In this document: piece by piece, positions 40,225 through 53,396 of the stretch
Numbering within the stretch: position 1 is the first letter of the stretch
How the letters are laid out: each line of letters opens with the position of its first letter
NCBI RefSeq assembly: GCF_020085105.1
Contig: NC_058061.1
Coordinates: forward strand, 1,716,784-1,780,783
DNA length: 64,000 nucleotides
Direction: 5' to 3'
Source: Siniperca chuatsi
Lineage: Eukaryota; Chordata; Actinopteri; Centrarchiformes; Sinipercidae
The notes under the pieces: model-generated
Seen by the model: the letters and a program-made list of their open reading frames with translations, nothing else
The model's database searches: none
Told to the model about the DNA's origin: nothing
Program-made: the position numbers and the translations under genes

Positions 40225-41345
40225 TACCTTTACTGAGGAAAAGGATAGACAGGTCAATTAAAATGAATTCCCTTATCAAATCAGTTCTTATTAAAAAGCA
40301 TCTTGTTCTTAAATCTTATGCTGCTGTTATTCCATATCAAGTATTTATGCAGTGAAAAATTAGGTTTATAGAAAACTGTGTCTGTGTTTATGTTTATACT
40401 GGTTTTATGTTTTTTATATCATAAGATTGTTTCCATCATTATTAATTTGTTTTTATTACTGATGTGATCCTTGTGTTTCCTGTTTTTAATACGTTGGTTG
40501 TTTTATTTCTCTTGTGAAGCACGTTGAGCTACATTCTGTGTTACGGAAGGTGCTATATAAATAAAGTTTATTATCATTATTATTATTAAAAGAGAAAAAT
40601 CCAGTGAGGAAAGGGTTATTAAAAGAACCAGCAGGTAAAGGGAGGATCTGTCCAATAAGTACGAGGTTGAAAATGGGACATTTGTGTGTGATAAGCCCTT
40701 TATTATTCTCCACTATGATAAATGACGTCTTTGGAAATGTTTCGTTAGAGATGGGAAGCTCGTTATTTGCAGACGAAGGGGCTTTGTGGAAAAGAGGGAG
40801 AAAGTTCAGACATATCGCTAAAAAATTGCAAGAAGGAATAAATCAAGTTGAGATGTGGGGGAAGAGAGGTTTCAGTTACAAAGACTAAAGCAGTCTTCTT
40901 CACAAGAAAGAGGATCAGAGGAAATACTCATTTGAAACTTTATGGAAATAATGTTGAATCATTTCGATTCTTAGGAGCGTGTTCCAGATTAACACGGAGG
41001 GGTCACCTTCAAAGCGTCGTGGATAAGTGCAAAAGAGTTAGAAATGTGATGAGATGCCTTGTGGGGTTGGACTGGGGTCGCTGTAGATCGAGGCTGGATT
41101 ATGGTGTGTGTATATGGATCTGCATCAAAAACTGTGCTTGGAGGACCAGCTGCGGTGGTGAGAGGGCACGGAGGCAGCCGCCCAACCAAAAAGTGCCGCA
41201 GGCCTTCTGCGAGGGGGGGGGGGGGGACCAGTAAATCAAGCTTTGGCTGGACAGGAGACGCAGGAGACACCTGGGGGCCCGGCGGTGATGTGGCCCACAG
41301 CCCCTGTGCGGGTCCTAGATCCACTGGTGCTAGATTTAGAGTTAC
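40225..41345 (+). mobile_element. Degraded non-LTR retrotransposon with RT core remnants
   Basis: 40225-40590 ends in a LINE/SINE-like tail (GGTGCTATATAAATAAAG). 40604-40888 then reads as a reverse transcriptase palm (VISPLLFSTMINDVFGN, SLFADEGALWKRGRKF). After a frame change, 40890-41130 reads KTKAVFFTRKRI, SFRFLGA and VDKCKRVRNVMRCLVG. The catalytic F/YADD box reads FADE and frames are broken, so it is inactive. It is a different family from the flanking CR1/L2-like fragments. Confidence 0.7.
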
Positions 41346-41639
41346 TTCAAGTTAAGGCAAGAAAGCAAAGTGTGGATTGAGTGCGTGAGTTGTGTAGTCA
41401 CACGGAGAGTAAATACAGAGCATGTCCAGGTGTGCTACACCTGTGGACACGGTGGAGCTGTGCACCGTCTGGAGGCTGGACAGCGGGCTGAAGGGGCCAA
41501 ATGACTCGGCATCTGCAGGCCTTCTATGTGAAATCATACGTGTTCAGGGGCATCATGGGTAATGAGAGAGAGGACAAACTCGCCAAACAAGCTGTTAAAA
41601 AAAAGAAAACATAGACAATGAAACTTTGTAAATCAGTAA

Positions 41640-42420
41640 AGAGCGGCAGCAGCTCTGGGATCAGGAGACAACAGGAAGACACCTACATAGAAACATGTCT
41701 ACTGGCTTCCTGTCACAACACATCGAGCCTGTTGCAGGAAGCCTCGGCGTCCTGTTTGACAGCAGTTTATGTTCTGAGCAACATGTCACTCAGCTCGTCC
41801 AGTCGTGTTTCTATCACCTCAGACACATTGCATCTATTTTAAATCTTAGTGATGCAGAAACTGTTGTTCGTGCTTTTATCTCCTCACGCCTCGATTACTG
41901 TAACAGCCCGCTCACTCGTCTTCAAATCTAAAAACTGTGACCCGACTGCAGACTGTACAGGACTCAGCTGCTCGGCTGTAAACCAGGACCAAGAAGTAAG
42001 ACCACATCGCACCTGGTTCAGCCTCTTTACATCGGCTCCCTGTTGGTTTCAGGATTGATTTTAAGATCTTGTTGATTACTTTTAAGGCTCTTCATGGCTC
42101 CAGACTATATCTTAGACCTTGTAATCCCTTATGAACCTTCACGTAGTCTGAGATCTTCGGGCAGGGGTCTCCTGTCTGTTCCTGAGACCAGGATGGAAAC
42201 TAAAGGGGACAGAGCTTTTGCCATCAAGGCCCCGAGGCTCTGGAACAACCTACCCAAAGACATGAGGCTGTCTGAGTCAGGGTCTTGGTTTAAGTCTCGT
42301 CTCAAAACACATTTTTATCTGAAAGCAGATCCTGATTTTACCTGAACTGGCTGTTTATTTTATTACTTTTGTGTGTTTTGATAAGTGCTCTATAAATAAA
42401 GTTTTATCATTATTATATTT
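41640..42420 (+). mobile_element. Degraded LINE, C-terminal RT region
   Basis: Two frames are needed. 41695-41931 gives SLGVLFDSSLCSEQHV and AFISSRLDYCNSPL; 42090-42345 gives APDYILDLVIPYEPSRSLR, KGDRAFAIKAPRLWNNLP and FKSRLKTHFY. A CTCTATAAATAAAGTTTTAT tail follows. This is a common fish non-LTR element 3' end, broken by indels. Confidence 0.8.
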
Positions 42421-42567
42421 ATTATAGAAACAGGGCAGGAAACAGGAGGGGGGGGTGTTAGTGAACATGTCAGAGACCAGAAACAGGAAACACACCTGAG
42501 AGAAACGACACTCTCCACTACCGCCAGCAGGTGGCGCTGACGCAACACCGAGGCTGCGAGCTGCCGA

Positions 42568-42615
42568 GGAAGAAGAAGAAGAAGAAGAAGAAGAAGAAGA
42601 AGAAGAAGAAGAAGA
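42568..42615 (+). repeat. (GAA)n microsatellite
   Basis: Pure AAG/GAA trinucleotide run of about 16 units just upstream of the CpG-rich stretch. Confidence 0.9.
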
Positions 42616-42639
42616 AAGACAGGGTTATGTTTACAGTAT

Positions 42640-43104
42640 GCAGATGACGTCAGTGTCAGCTGTGCCTCACGCAAGCGCTGTCCGCGTGCCCGCACGTATC
42701 GGTGTGTGTGTGTGAATGATTCAGCAGCTCGTGCGGCAGCAGTCCGTCACAGCGGCTCGTCTTCTGCACATGTGCAACAGAAACGGATTTCAGGCGAAAA
42801 CAAGACAAACAAACGGCTTTTATTTGGATATGTGACCCGTGCAGGTGGCATGTACCTGTCGGAGACCCCGTAGTGTTCGGTAGAGTGCGGGTCTACAGGC
42901 CGGAGAGCAGGAGCGAAGCCCCGCAGGAGCGAAGCCGGCCCCCGCGGGATTCCAGCGGCATTTGTCGGGACTTGTCTCGCCGGTTGTCTCCTCTCAGCCT
43001 CGGACTGAACCCGACACATCCCGCCGTGTGCGTCCATCCAACCACCTCCACCTCCACCTCGACGTTTCCGCATTCTGACGTCTGATGCTCCGTGGCCCCG
43101 GCAG
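42640..43104 (+). promoter_or_regulatory. CpG-rich promoter and probable 5' exon of a rightward gene
   Basis: A locally GC- and CpG-rich stretch in AT-rich surroundings, with a CRE-like TGACGTCA at about 42646. It ends in a consensus donor, CGGCAG then GTGAGT at 43105. An ATG at 43085 (MLRGPG, then splice) has an in-frame stop just before it at 43076. The exon would be mostly 5' UTR with at most about 20 coding bases. No downstream exon that joins it was recognised, so the gene's identity is unknown. Confidence 0.45.
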
Positions 43105-43165
43105 GTGAGTCTCCGGCTCCCCCGTGAGCGAACCGAGCGGATTTCCTCTGCAACACATCCGTGTT

Positions 43166-43171
43166 GAGTTG

Positions 43172-43217
<46 letters not shown>
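43166..43217 (+). repeat. (CA)n microsatellite
   Basis: About 25 CA units, 60 bases after the proposed splice donor at 43105. Confidence 0.9.
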
Positions 43218-43218
<1 letters not shown>

Positions 43219-43391
43219 GTGTGTGTCCGTGACTTCTGCAGGCGGACAGGTGAAATGTGACGACAGCAGACCTCTGTACACCGGAGTGAAGCTGCTCATC
43301 AGCGATAATGATGTTCTAGTATTCAGTGGTGTCTCATACACACCAGGACACTTATTACATTTTAATGATCTGACTGAATAGAGTTTATTAA

Positions 43392-43415
43392 TGTGTGTGT
43401 GTGTATGTATGTATG

Positions 43416-43465
<50 letters not shown>
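43392..43465 (+). repeat. Compound (GT)n-(GTAT)n-(AT)n microsatellite
   Basis: GT units pass into GTAT units and then a long pure AT run. This arrangement is expected from progressive mutation of a GT array. Confidence 0.9.
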
Positions 43466-43467
<2 letters not shown>

Positions 43468-46400
43468 GTATTAAACACAAATGTACCACCATCAAATATT
43501 CCAAACTTCTTTGCCCAAAAAAAGACAGCACATATTAAGTTAAATTTTATGTTTGAGATGCTTTCCAGCTGTCTGGCTCCACCGGCCGTGTCCTGGGGTG
43601 ACGTGGTTCTGCAGGGTCTGGCCTCCAGACCTCTCCGGTTGGGTCCTGCGGGTCGGTCGGTTCTGTCTCATTTGGTTCCGCCTGCAGCGTATTGATCTGG
43701 TGTCGGTCCGGAGGGAACCTGCTGACGCCGGCCCATCTGTGTTTCTGCTGGACTTTCTTTCTCCTCTGACTGATAATTCAGCCTCCGGCTGCTTGAGTCC
43801 CCACTGAGAGGGAGAACCCGTGCTCCAGCAGGGAACCGGCCCAGAACAGGGAACCAAGAACCAAAACATCAGTGGAACATCAGATATTTATTTTACTGGC
43901 TTTGTTTCCTGATCGTCGTGTCCCGTTGAAATGAAATCCCCCTGCAGTAGATAGATGGATCCAGACTGTGTGTCCAGGATGTAGACCGCACTCGGCCCTC
44001 AGGCTCTCTTTGAATGGGACTGTCCCTCCCCCGGTGATACACATGATGACGATGCAGTCCATGAGTTTGGGTCCAGCTGATGAAAAATTCATTTTTCCAG
44101 ACTGTTCTCGGGGAACTGAAACGCCCCGTTTGGTGAATAATTTATGCAAAAAGCGCCGTACCAGCTCTGTCTTCTGTTTCTGGCAAATCCCAAATTTCTC
44201 CCGGCTCTTTTCCCCAAAACGTCCTCCGGCAGAGATTGTGGCTTCAGCACAGATAACCAGAGTTAGTCTGCCGGTATTCGGTGAACGACAGGGTCCCACA
44301 TTTCTGTAGGAACGTCACAGAGTTGCCAAAATCAGGAGGTTTGCTCCCATCGGGGACATGAAGGAACGCTAATTTCACCTTTTGTCACTGAGGGTTTTCG
44401 CTCTGGTGTTTGGCACTAGCAGAAAGAGATCAGAATTAATTCATCTGGCAGTTTGAATGTGCACACTGACATGTTTTTTTTTAGCCATTCGTTTCCACTG
44501 CAGGAACTTTTCCAGGAGCTCAGAAACTCTAACTCGGGTTTCAGAGCCCAGCCGATGCATCGGCCTGTAGTCATTTCATTCAGCAGAAACGCAACATGTT
44601 TTGACGAGGATCTCTGAAATGTATTTAAAATGAAAGATATTGAAGGGACGCTGCCGACACAAAGCCCCGATGTGAAGCCGAGGCCTGACCGCGTCCTCAG
44701 GCCTCATTAGTCTCTGGTTTGTTAGTGAGAAGCTCTTAACGACCCCAGTTTAAAGCAGAATCATCATTTAGCTTCCTGATTGGAGGCTCTGCTGCTGACT
44801 CTTTGCTTTAATGCCTTAAACTTACTTTCCCTTTCCTCCATCACTGAATCTGCTGACTCCCCCTCTTGACCTCTCTCTCTCTCGTTCTCTCTCTCAGTTT
44901 GCTCTCTCTCTTCGTCGACTTGAAAGTTGGCTTCACTTGGTTCGGCTGTAAACGTGGAATTTCATTTATTTGCTGTCGTTCAAATTTGAAATGGGGAATA
45001 AGGGAGAGAGAAACATCCGGTGTGCTCTACACGGAGGATTTGTGCCGAGACAAAAATCCCAGTGAGGTTTACGAAGGGCCGCAGCTAACGGTTATTATTT
45101 TAACGATCGATTAATCTGCCGATTATTTTCTCGTTCTGTCTGTCGAATATGAGTTCAGGGTGACTTCTCCAAATTCCTTGATTTATTCGGCAATCGGTCC
45201 AAAACCCAGAGACGTTCAGTTTATACAGTCATGTGTGACAAAGAAAACCTGGGACCGGAGAACATTTGGCTCTTCTGCCCGAAAAATGATTTGATCCTGA
45301 TTAATTTACTAATCGTTGAGCTCTAGTTTCATAATTAGAGATGTGCTCCTGTGGCCGACTCTGTTCTGACGCCCAGACTGGCAAAATGCACGGATTCGCC
45401 GAGCCGTCAGCCATCAGCAGCGCGTTTCAGGACACTTGATCCAGTAGTTGAGATATCGACCGAGGCGACAGAGCGTTATCAAATGTTTGGGCGGGCTTGT
45501 TAACGTATTGATGAGAAAGTTCCCGGTTTAAATCGAAGCGCCGCCAGTTTCAGGCTGGATTTATTTAAGGCCTCGTGGCTGCTTGTGTTGACGGCTTGTA
45601 ACGTTCGAGGAGTTTGGCTTTGGGTGTTATCTCTGCACTGCGATTTCAAACGATGGCTGTCAGTCAGGATATACGAAAAACAATGGACTCATATTCCATT
45701 ATTATGTTTTGTTGCTTGTATAAACAGTAACGAGGGTAATGGCTGTTCAGTCCGGTGGTACGTACGCAGGAGATCAAATAACGTGCAGACAGGTGGTCGG
45801 CCATATTTCCCGGCCCCAGCTGTGTCACTGCTGAGTTCGTGCTGATGGTGTCTTATTGTCTCCCTCCTCGCTGATGTCTTCTCGTTCACTCTCTTTATCT
45901 TATTGATCTCATTTGCTCCTCTCCGCTCATTCGTTCCCTCTTCCTCCTCCTGTAGTTGACTCCCTTCTCCTCTCGTCTTTATTCAGTTTATTCAGTATCT
46001 GATAGATCATTGATGCCCTCAGTTTCTCTCTCTCTCAGTTCATTTCAGCGGGAACCAGACGCTGACGTTGCCAACGCAAGTGTAAAATAAAAACATACAT
46101 AAACAGAAGAATTGAGATGTTAAATTATATACAGATAAGTAAGATGGGATAATAATAATAATGAATTGACTTCCAGTTAAAATACAAATACAAAAAGTGA
46201 AAACTAACGTGTGTGTGTGTGTGTGTGTGTGAGTCCTCAGGTTGTGTTGATACATATTGATCAGCAGGATCCTGTCTCCGTCTCCTCGGAGTATTTTTAA
46301 TGTTTTAATGTTGAGCCCTGAGATCACAGCGCTGAACTCGTTGAAGTAAACGTCCCTTAGGAGGAAGAGCGTCTCTGTCTCAGCTCACCTGTCCGACAGC

Positions 46401-48666
46401 GACCACATGATCTGTTTTCTCTTGGCTGCCATGTCTGTCTGCGTCTTCCTGTGTGGATGTCCAGCTTGTGGACACTGAGCCTGCACTCGGTCAGGATCTG
46501 GATTCTTTAGGCCCAGATAACTTTCTGATCCGCTCTGGCTCTCAGTTTCTTCTGTCCAGCGTTCCAGACAGGTTTGTTTACACTGCGTTATCATTTGGTT
46601 TCCTCTGACTGGTGTTTGGAAAGCAGAGCTGCTGTGAGACTGGTCAGAGAGTCTGAGGGGGGGCAGTGAGTCTCAGCACCAACATAGGGGACTCTGTGTT
46701 GACCGTTAATGATGAGCGGGCGTCTGCCTGATTCTGCTCCACATGCAGGTGTCGGTGCAGAGTTCTGCATGCACAGATGCTGCTGGGGGTCGGTCCCGGC
46801 GGGCTGTGCTGAGGATTTTGGTGGCAGGAAATGTTTGGTGAATCTTTGGATCTCTGACTGGGCGGCGACTGAGTGCTTCCTCGCTCAGATCGAATCATCT
46901 GCTGATGTTGTTGTCGGGCCACTGAGTGGTGAGAGAAGCAGAAGGCCATTTTCTGAGGTAGTTTGTGACGATCTGCATTAATTTTTCAGACCAAAAAGAA
47001 GATTATTTTTTTATGCTTCTGCCTCAGCCAGACTAGTTGGTTCCTTTCTCCTTCATATTTCTGTGTATTGTTTGTAGGGCTGCAACTCATTTATAAATTC
47101 AAATTTAACTTTATTATTCAAAGAAGAGACTTCCTTGGTCAGAGCTGCAAAAATATACACACAAGCAGCAAAAAGAATATACAAAGTAAAACAGAAACTG
47201 TACCAAAGAAGCTGCATCGTCCCAGATGTTGTGTGTTCCCCCTCCCTAACAACAGCTGCCTCCTAAATACTTCCCTCCAGTCCACACACACACACACACA
47301 CACACACACAACCTACTGCAGTAATTACCATAAAAGTAAACTAAACGTATAACAATAAAACTTAAATCACAGTCGGCAGTTACAAACAGCACCGGTGGCC
47401 GTTACTGAGCGCCTTCGGAGCGTCAGGAAGAACGGGGTGGTTTGATCTGCCCATGTAACTTTTGGTGCCGAGGATAAGTTTGGTCATACAGGATCTCATT
47501 TAAAATGCGCGACTCATGTGTGTTCAGCTTTAGTACTGGCTGTCTTTTTATTGCTCTGTGGTTTGTTGCAATCATAAACACGTGTAACGTTGAGGCATGA
47601 TGCATTCTAAACTTTCTTTAACGGAGTAAGAACAGAGAAAAACAGTTTTTGGCCTCACGCAGTCAGTAAATTCAGTCCTAAGGTGGATTTTAGATTTAAG
47701 GATAATATAAAATAGAGTAAAGCAGCAATCCTCACATCTCAGAAGCTGGAACCAGCTAATGTTTGATATTTTTACTTGATAAAGGAGTTAAACGATTAAT
47801 CAATTATTAAAATTGTTGGTGATTAATTTTCTGTCTGAACTAATGAATCGACTAATTGTTTCAGCGCTAACTGACCTTTCCTAAAAATGATTTTGGTACC
47901 AGTGTCGAAACGCTACTTTCTGCAGTACACTTCAGAAAGTAGCTTTTCATTTAACAAAATAATAAATAGAAGTGTTTTGATTTTGAGAGACGCTCAGCAG
48001 AACCAAATAAACAAAATGATGATTTAAATCAGGAAATATCTGATCAAATAATCACGGCTAAAGGAGTTGACCAAGCATTCACTCCTAACTTTTAGTGTTT
48101 GACAGATATTGTTTTGTCGTTACACAAAAAGCATTGAGGGTCAGTACGCAGCACTGCAGCAGTGTGGCATTCTTGTCAGTGTTGAGGATTTAGGTCGTGT
48201 TATATTAGCAGATTTATTCATGTGAAGGCTGGTTAAAGGCTCAGATAGTCAAACATGCTGCTCATGAGCTGCTGGATTCCCAGAAGTAGGTTTCCCGGCC
48301 TGTTTGGATGAAGGCTGGTGGATTAGCAGGTGGGAGTTTGCTTGTCAGGAGTTGAGTGCAGAGCAGCAGAGAGAAAGAGCTGCTTTGTGGCAGATTAAAA
48401 GTGGTGGTGGTGGTGGGGGTGGGGGTGGGGGGTCGGGGGTCCACAGCTCCCAGCACAACAGGGATGTTGTCCATGCCAAGTTGCTATGAAACCAGAGGGG
48501 GGAGGGTACCGGCACTAAACGGCTCCCGGGCAACACGCGCCACCTTCAGCTGTAACTCCTGAGCTCATGTGCTCACAAAGAGAAGTTCACAGGAAACTTG
48601 GTGATCAAGTGCTTTGAAAACATTTTTATTATTTATTATTATTTTATTTTATAACTGTTGGGCATC
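43466..48666. other. Intergenic or large intron; no exon supported
   Basis: Contains a dispersed repeat with ATTAATCTGCCGATTATTTT at 45075-45330, (TG)n at 46209-46232, (CA)n at 47284-47310, a GGT-rich run at 48400-48440 and a second ATTAATCAATTATT-type repeat near 47785-47880. If the 43105 donor is real, this is intron 1. Confidence 0.4.
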
Positions 48667-49207
48667 TAATGTGCAACGTTACCAGAAAACTTTCACTTGT
48701 TAAAAGTTCAGTCTGGTGTTATTCTATTATAAATATTCTATTATATTTTTTATTCTTATGGTTAGAAAAGACCCAAACCAACCTCACGTCGCTCCGTCTC
48801 TCAGCACCGTCTGACTTCCTGTCTGCGGCTCTCAGCTGCGAGCCCATTGGTTCCTGCTGAAGATCTTTAAAAACTCCTCACAGATCTATAGTTTGATGTT
48901 TAAAAAGGCTCAGTAGTTTCCTCAAACAGCTGCTCACTGTAGTTTTTATCAGACCAACAGGAGGAAACAGAGCATCTGTTGGGGACTATTTCCAGCGGCG
49001 GATGAATCCACATGTGGTGCTGTAGTGAGTGTTTGGGGCAGCAGGACGGTGTGTGTGGGGCTGAGGCAGAATAAACTACAGTGTGTGTGTTCATGGTGAT
49101 GAAGGAACATGTCGCCCAGTGCAGCAGAGCGGCTCGCTGATGTGTTTTAACAGTTTCTGGACGACAATGGAGGAAGAAGATCCATCAGCTGTGATTCACA
49201 CACAACA
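48667..49207. repeat. 0.54 kb repeat, copy A (see 57968-58510)
   Basis: Nearly identical by eye to 57968-58510 in the same orientation: GAAAACTTTCACTTGTTAAA, CTCCGTCTCTCAGCACCGTC and CAGCGGCGGATGAATCCACA. Copy A lacks a short segment after TAATGTGCAAC that copy B has. An older partial copy lies at 20940-21035, so this is a dispersed family rather than a single local duplication. Confidence 0.85.
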
Positions 49208-49422
49208 CTTTGCTGCCGGACACGAGGGCTCACTGAATGGTTTGGTTTGATGAAAATGATGTAAATCATAAGCTACAATATGGCATTTATATTGATTCGG
49301 CGGGACTGAAACCGAAACCTGAAGTTTAGAAACACTTTAGCACTTTCTGGCGGAGGTGAAGCAGTGACGTCCGACTCCTCCGATCAGGCTGCAGTCTGTC
49401 TGCGGGCGAGGCTCATTCAGCC

Positions 49423-49461
<39 letters not shown>

Positions 49462-52400
49462 TTTAATGCCCAACAAGACAGGGCATTCATGCTGTGTGTG
49501 TCATATCTGGCCTGAAGCTGGGTGTGTGTGTGTGTGTGTTTCACCGTCACACATCACTGAAACCAGAGTTCGTTCAAAGAGGCCAGAGGTGTGTGTTGTT
49601 GTTGTTTGTAACGCTGCTTCAGATCCACATCTCTGTCACCGGCTCCAGAATGAGAGAAGTGTCTGCGCTGGCGGCTTTAAAATGTGAACATTCATTCTTT
49701 TATCAGCATCAGACTTTTGATCTTGTGCTTCAGTGGCGCTGGTGCGTTTGCCTGGTTTGGTTTGGCCCGTTTTGGCTGGTGGTGAGCGTTCGTTTGTGGT
49801 GGGAGAGCAAAACAACCAAACTGCAGGACTTTGTGACAGCATATATCTGATTTTAGCATTGTTGGGATTCAGGTGGCGCAGGTTTGGTTATTAGCAGAAA
49901 CATCAAAGATATTTCTGAATAAATAAATTCAAAATGAATATTAGCAAAATGACTAATATAAATGAATAATTACGGGGCACCACCCTGTGACTGGCGACCA
50001 ATAACCAAACATGAAAAACAGTCTCAAAGGTGGCCGTCCCCCCATGCTGATATTTAAGGCACCATCTTACATTAAAAGGGGGACAGTGAGGGGTGGATCT
50101 GAGCGCTGACCGTCGCAACCAGCTGTTATCACAACTCGTTCACACAGTAACCTCAGGGACTGCTCTGTAAAGGTACGACAGCGTTTATTTAACCTTAGCA
50201 CCGATTAACAATCAATAACTTACAGCCACGATCGTCTAGTCTAAACACAATGAGCATGCAACAATCCGCAAGCATGTAAGGTGTGTGTGGGGCAATAGAG
50301 AGGGGGGCGCAAGGAAGGTGGCGGCGAATCTCAAACAGAGGGACAGAGCTAAAACGGGAGGACGAGCTCTGTTTGTCCTCAGAATAACGTGCAGCTTAGC
50401 TGGCTAAGCTAGCACGATATCTGGGCCGTTTGAGATGTGTGTAAGCGTGTAAATGTACGCGTAGAGGTGTGCGAGTTAGTGGAGAGACAAAGGCAAAGCG
50501 TAACAGCGGCCCCTTTATCACGCAGTAATCCGTACAACGGCCTGCTGTCAGTCAGAATTACATTTTCCTCTGTGGGTCCATGTAGTGGAGATGATGCAGG
50601 ATGACGTCACCAAAACTGTCCAATCAGTGAGTCCATGTGACTTCCTGTTTACTCCTGTTGGTTCGTTTGTAAAGAGTGAGTGTGAACGTGAACCGGACCA
50701 GAACTGAACGACAGCAATGGATCGCTGTATCCGTAGTCCAGCGGTTTGTGGTGTTTGTGTTGTTTTGTTGGTTTAGATTAGTTCAGTTTTTTGGGGGGCA
50801 GACAAACCATAACAGACGCTGGAATACAATACACTCGATTAGGTGTGGGCCATATGAATGCGTTTCTTATGTTACGATGTATGTAATTTTGATAAATGTA
50901 TATTGTGATATAGCACAATTGAGAAACTGAAAATAAATAAATATAAATGTCTGCTTTGGATAATCCGGTGACTTCAATCAAATTAACAAATTTAAGCTGC
51001 TCCATCACACTGATGGAAAAATCATATAAAAATTCAATTTTGCCTTGAAGCAGTCCTGCTCACAATGTTGTAATAAAACCGGAGATTGAATAGAGACAGC
51101 TAGATAATGACTCGCTGTCTCTCCAAAGCAAAGAAATCATTTACTAATGATTGAGAATTCACAAAGGAGCAAAAAGTGCAGCCAGTAAGCTTCTGTTTGG
51201 GGTTTCAGGCCCGGCTCCATGTAACGAACGTTACAGCCTATAAAGTGAAGTCAGACGTGTGCGCTCTATAATAAAACAGTCGAGTCGGGTCAGAATATCA
51301 CGGTCTAATGGTTTCATGTGTCTCCGGGCAGAGTACAGCAGCATGTCTCGGTGTGCTGGCTGTTTCCTTCTCGGTCTGACTGGATATTTAGGCTAACGGT
51401 GAGCGTCTGGACATCAGGCCGGGAGGAAACCTGCCTCTCGTGCTCCAGGATCAAATATCCTCCACGGCCTGATGACGCGCTCAGTCTGCCAGACGCCCAA
51501 ACACACCCAGCATCCAACCAGCAGCCATGAATAATAAAAACACACCGGCTAAATGTGGCCTTTCTATTTTGAAGGTGGTAGTAGTGTCCTCGACGGGCTG
51601 AAGAGACGATGACTGACTTTCTTTTCATGTTTCAGTAGGCAGCTAGTTTCTTTAAATGCTGCAAATTATGATAATGGTGATAAATGTAGAACAGACAGAC
51701 TCAGAAGAACGTTTTGAAATGTAGTTAATTATTCTGTGAAATCACATTCAAATCAAAGAATGTTACTACTATTTACTGCTTACTATTTATGTATTAACTG
51801 CCTCATTTCCAAACCTGTTTTCTGATATTACAGTTTAATAAACAGCATGTCTGTATGAAAGAATCGACCTTAAGGTTAGAGCCAAATCAGCGACACGATG
51901 CTTGAAACAATAAAAATCTATAATGATAATATATAGGCGGAATTTAATTTTCTTTTCTATATAAACACAAGACTATAAGATGATAATGATATTTCTGAGT
52001 AAAGATATATTACTGTTGAACAATAAATGTTATTATCAAAGACAGCAGTAACAGTAAATATAACGGTAGACAGACAAAAAATATATATATTAAACTTGAA
52101 CTGAGAGAAAATTCACAGGACAGAAGTTGGTTATTGCGCTCAGCTTTGTGACGATGCATTTTCCGAGGGGGGGGGAAAGTTTTCTCAGCACATGAAGGAA
52201 ACTCTTCATCCTTCAGCTCACAAACATTCACAATCACCACATTTGGAGTTTTCACCGGACAGGAAGTGGATGAAAAACTAATCTGAAAAGTAACTAAAGC
52301 TGACAGACAAATGTAGCGGAGTAAAAAGTACAAGATTTCTCTCTGAGATGTGGTGGAGTACAAGTAGAAAGTAGCATAAAATAGAAATACTCAAGTAAAG

Positions 52401-53361
52401 TACCTCTAATTTGTCTGGCTGTGTTAACGACTGACCCGTCTCTTCTTTTAACTGTAAAAATGAAAATTGTGCAGGAGGAATCACGTTGCTTCTCGTCAGC
52501 GCAGCTAGTGTTGTGCTGACGTGATTTGTACAGTCGGTTGGAGCTTAATGACACTGCAGCAGAGCACAATTCATGTTTCGTGATGATGTTTTTAGGTCTT
52601 TTGTGATCTAGAGGCCACTAAAACATGTTCTTACATTTCTGGACCGATTTGTGCCGTTTTTACAAGATGGCCGAAACTAAAGCTCGGTAATGAAGGCGGG
52701 GAGGAAAGAACAGAGAGGAGGAGGTTATGTTACTCTGCCCTCTGCCAAGAATATCTCTGTCCTCTAGTGATCAGCATGTAGAGAGACTGAAACCGCAAAA
52801 GGCTCAGAGGAGGACAACAAGGACATGATGGAGAGAGACGAAGAGACAGATGGAGGAGGAAGAGTGATGAGAAAGGGAGGACAGGATGGATGACAGCTGA
52901 GGTTCATCATTTAAATAGTTCAGAGCAGTTAATAGCAGACGAGGAGATGAACATCAGTCTAGACTGGTTTGTTTACTCCGCCTGGCTTTCAACCGTCTCG
53001 TCTCCTCCTACCCATAATCCCTTGCTGTTTGGGGTTGGTTGGGGTCGTTGGTTCAGATTACAGTCACATTTTTAAAGAGCAGCACAGATCTGCTGTTAGA
53101 AGACTCACTTTCTCAAGTGTTCTGCCGCTGATATTTGATGCCAACAGAGTCCTTTTGCTCATGTGGATAAACACACTGAAGATCATCAGAAATTGCAGAA
53201 CAGTTCAGATAAACTTATCGATGTCTCCAGCGCGATAACACAAACCAGTGTGTCCTTACTAGTGCAGTTACATCACATCTGGCCTTTAAACTCTCCACAG
53301 CAGCACAGAGTTCGCTTTATCTTTGAGAAGGAGCAGGAGGAACATGTACACAGCTGTCCTC

Positions 53362-53396
<35 letters not shown>

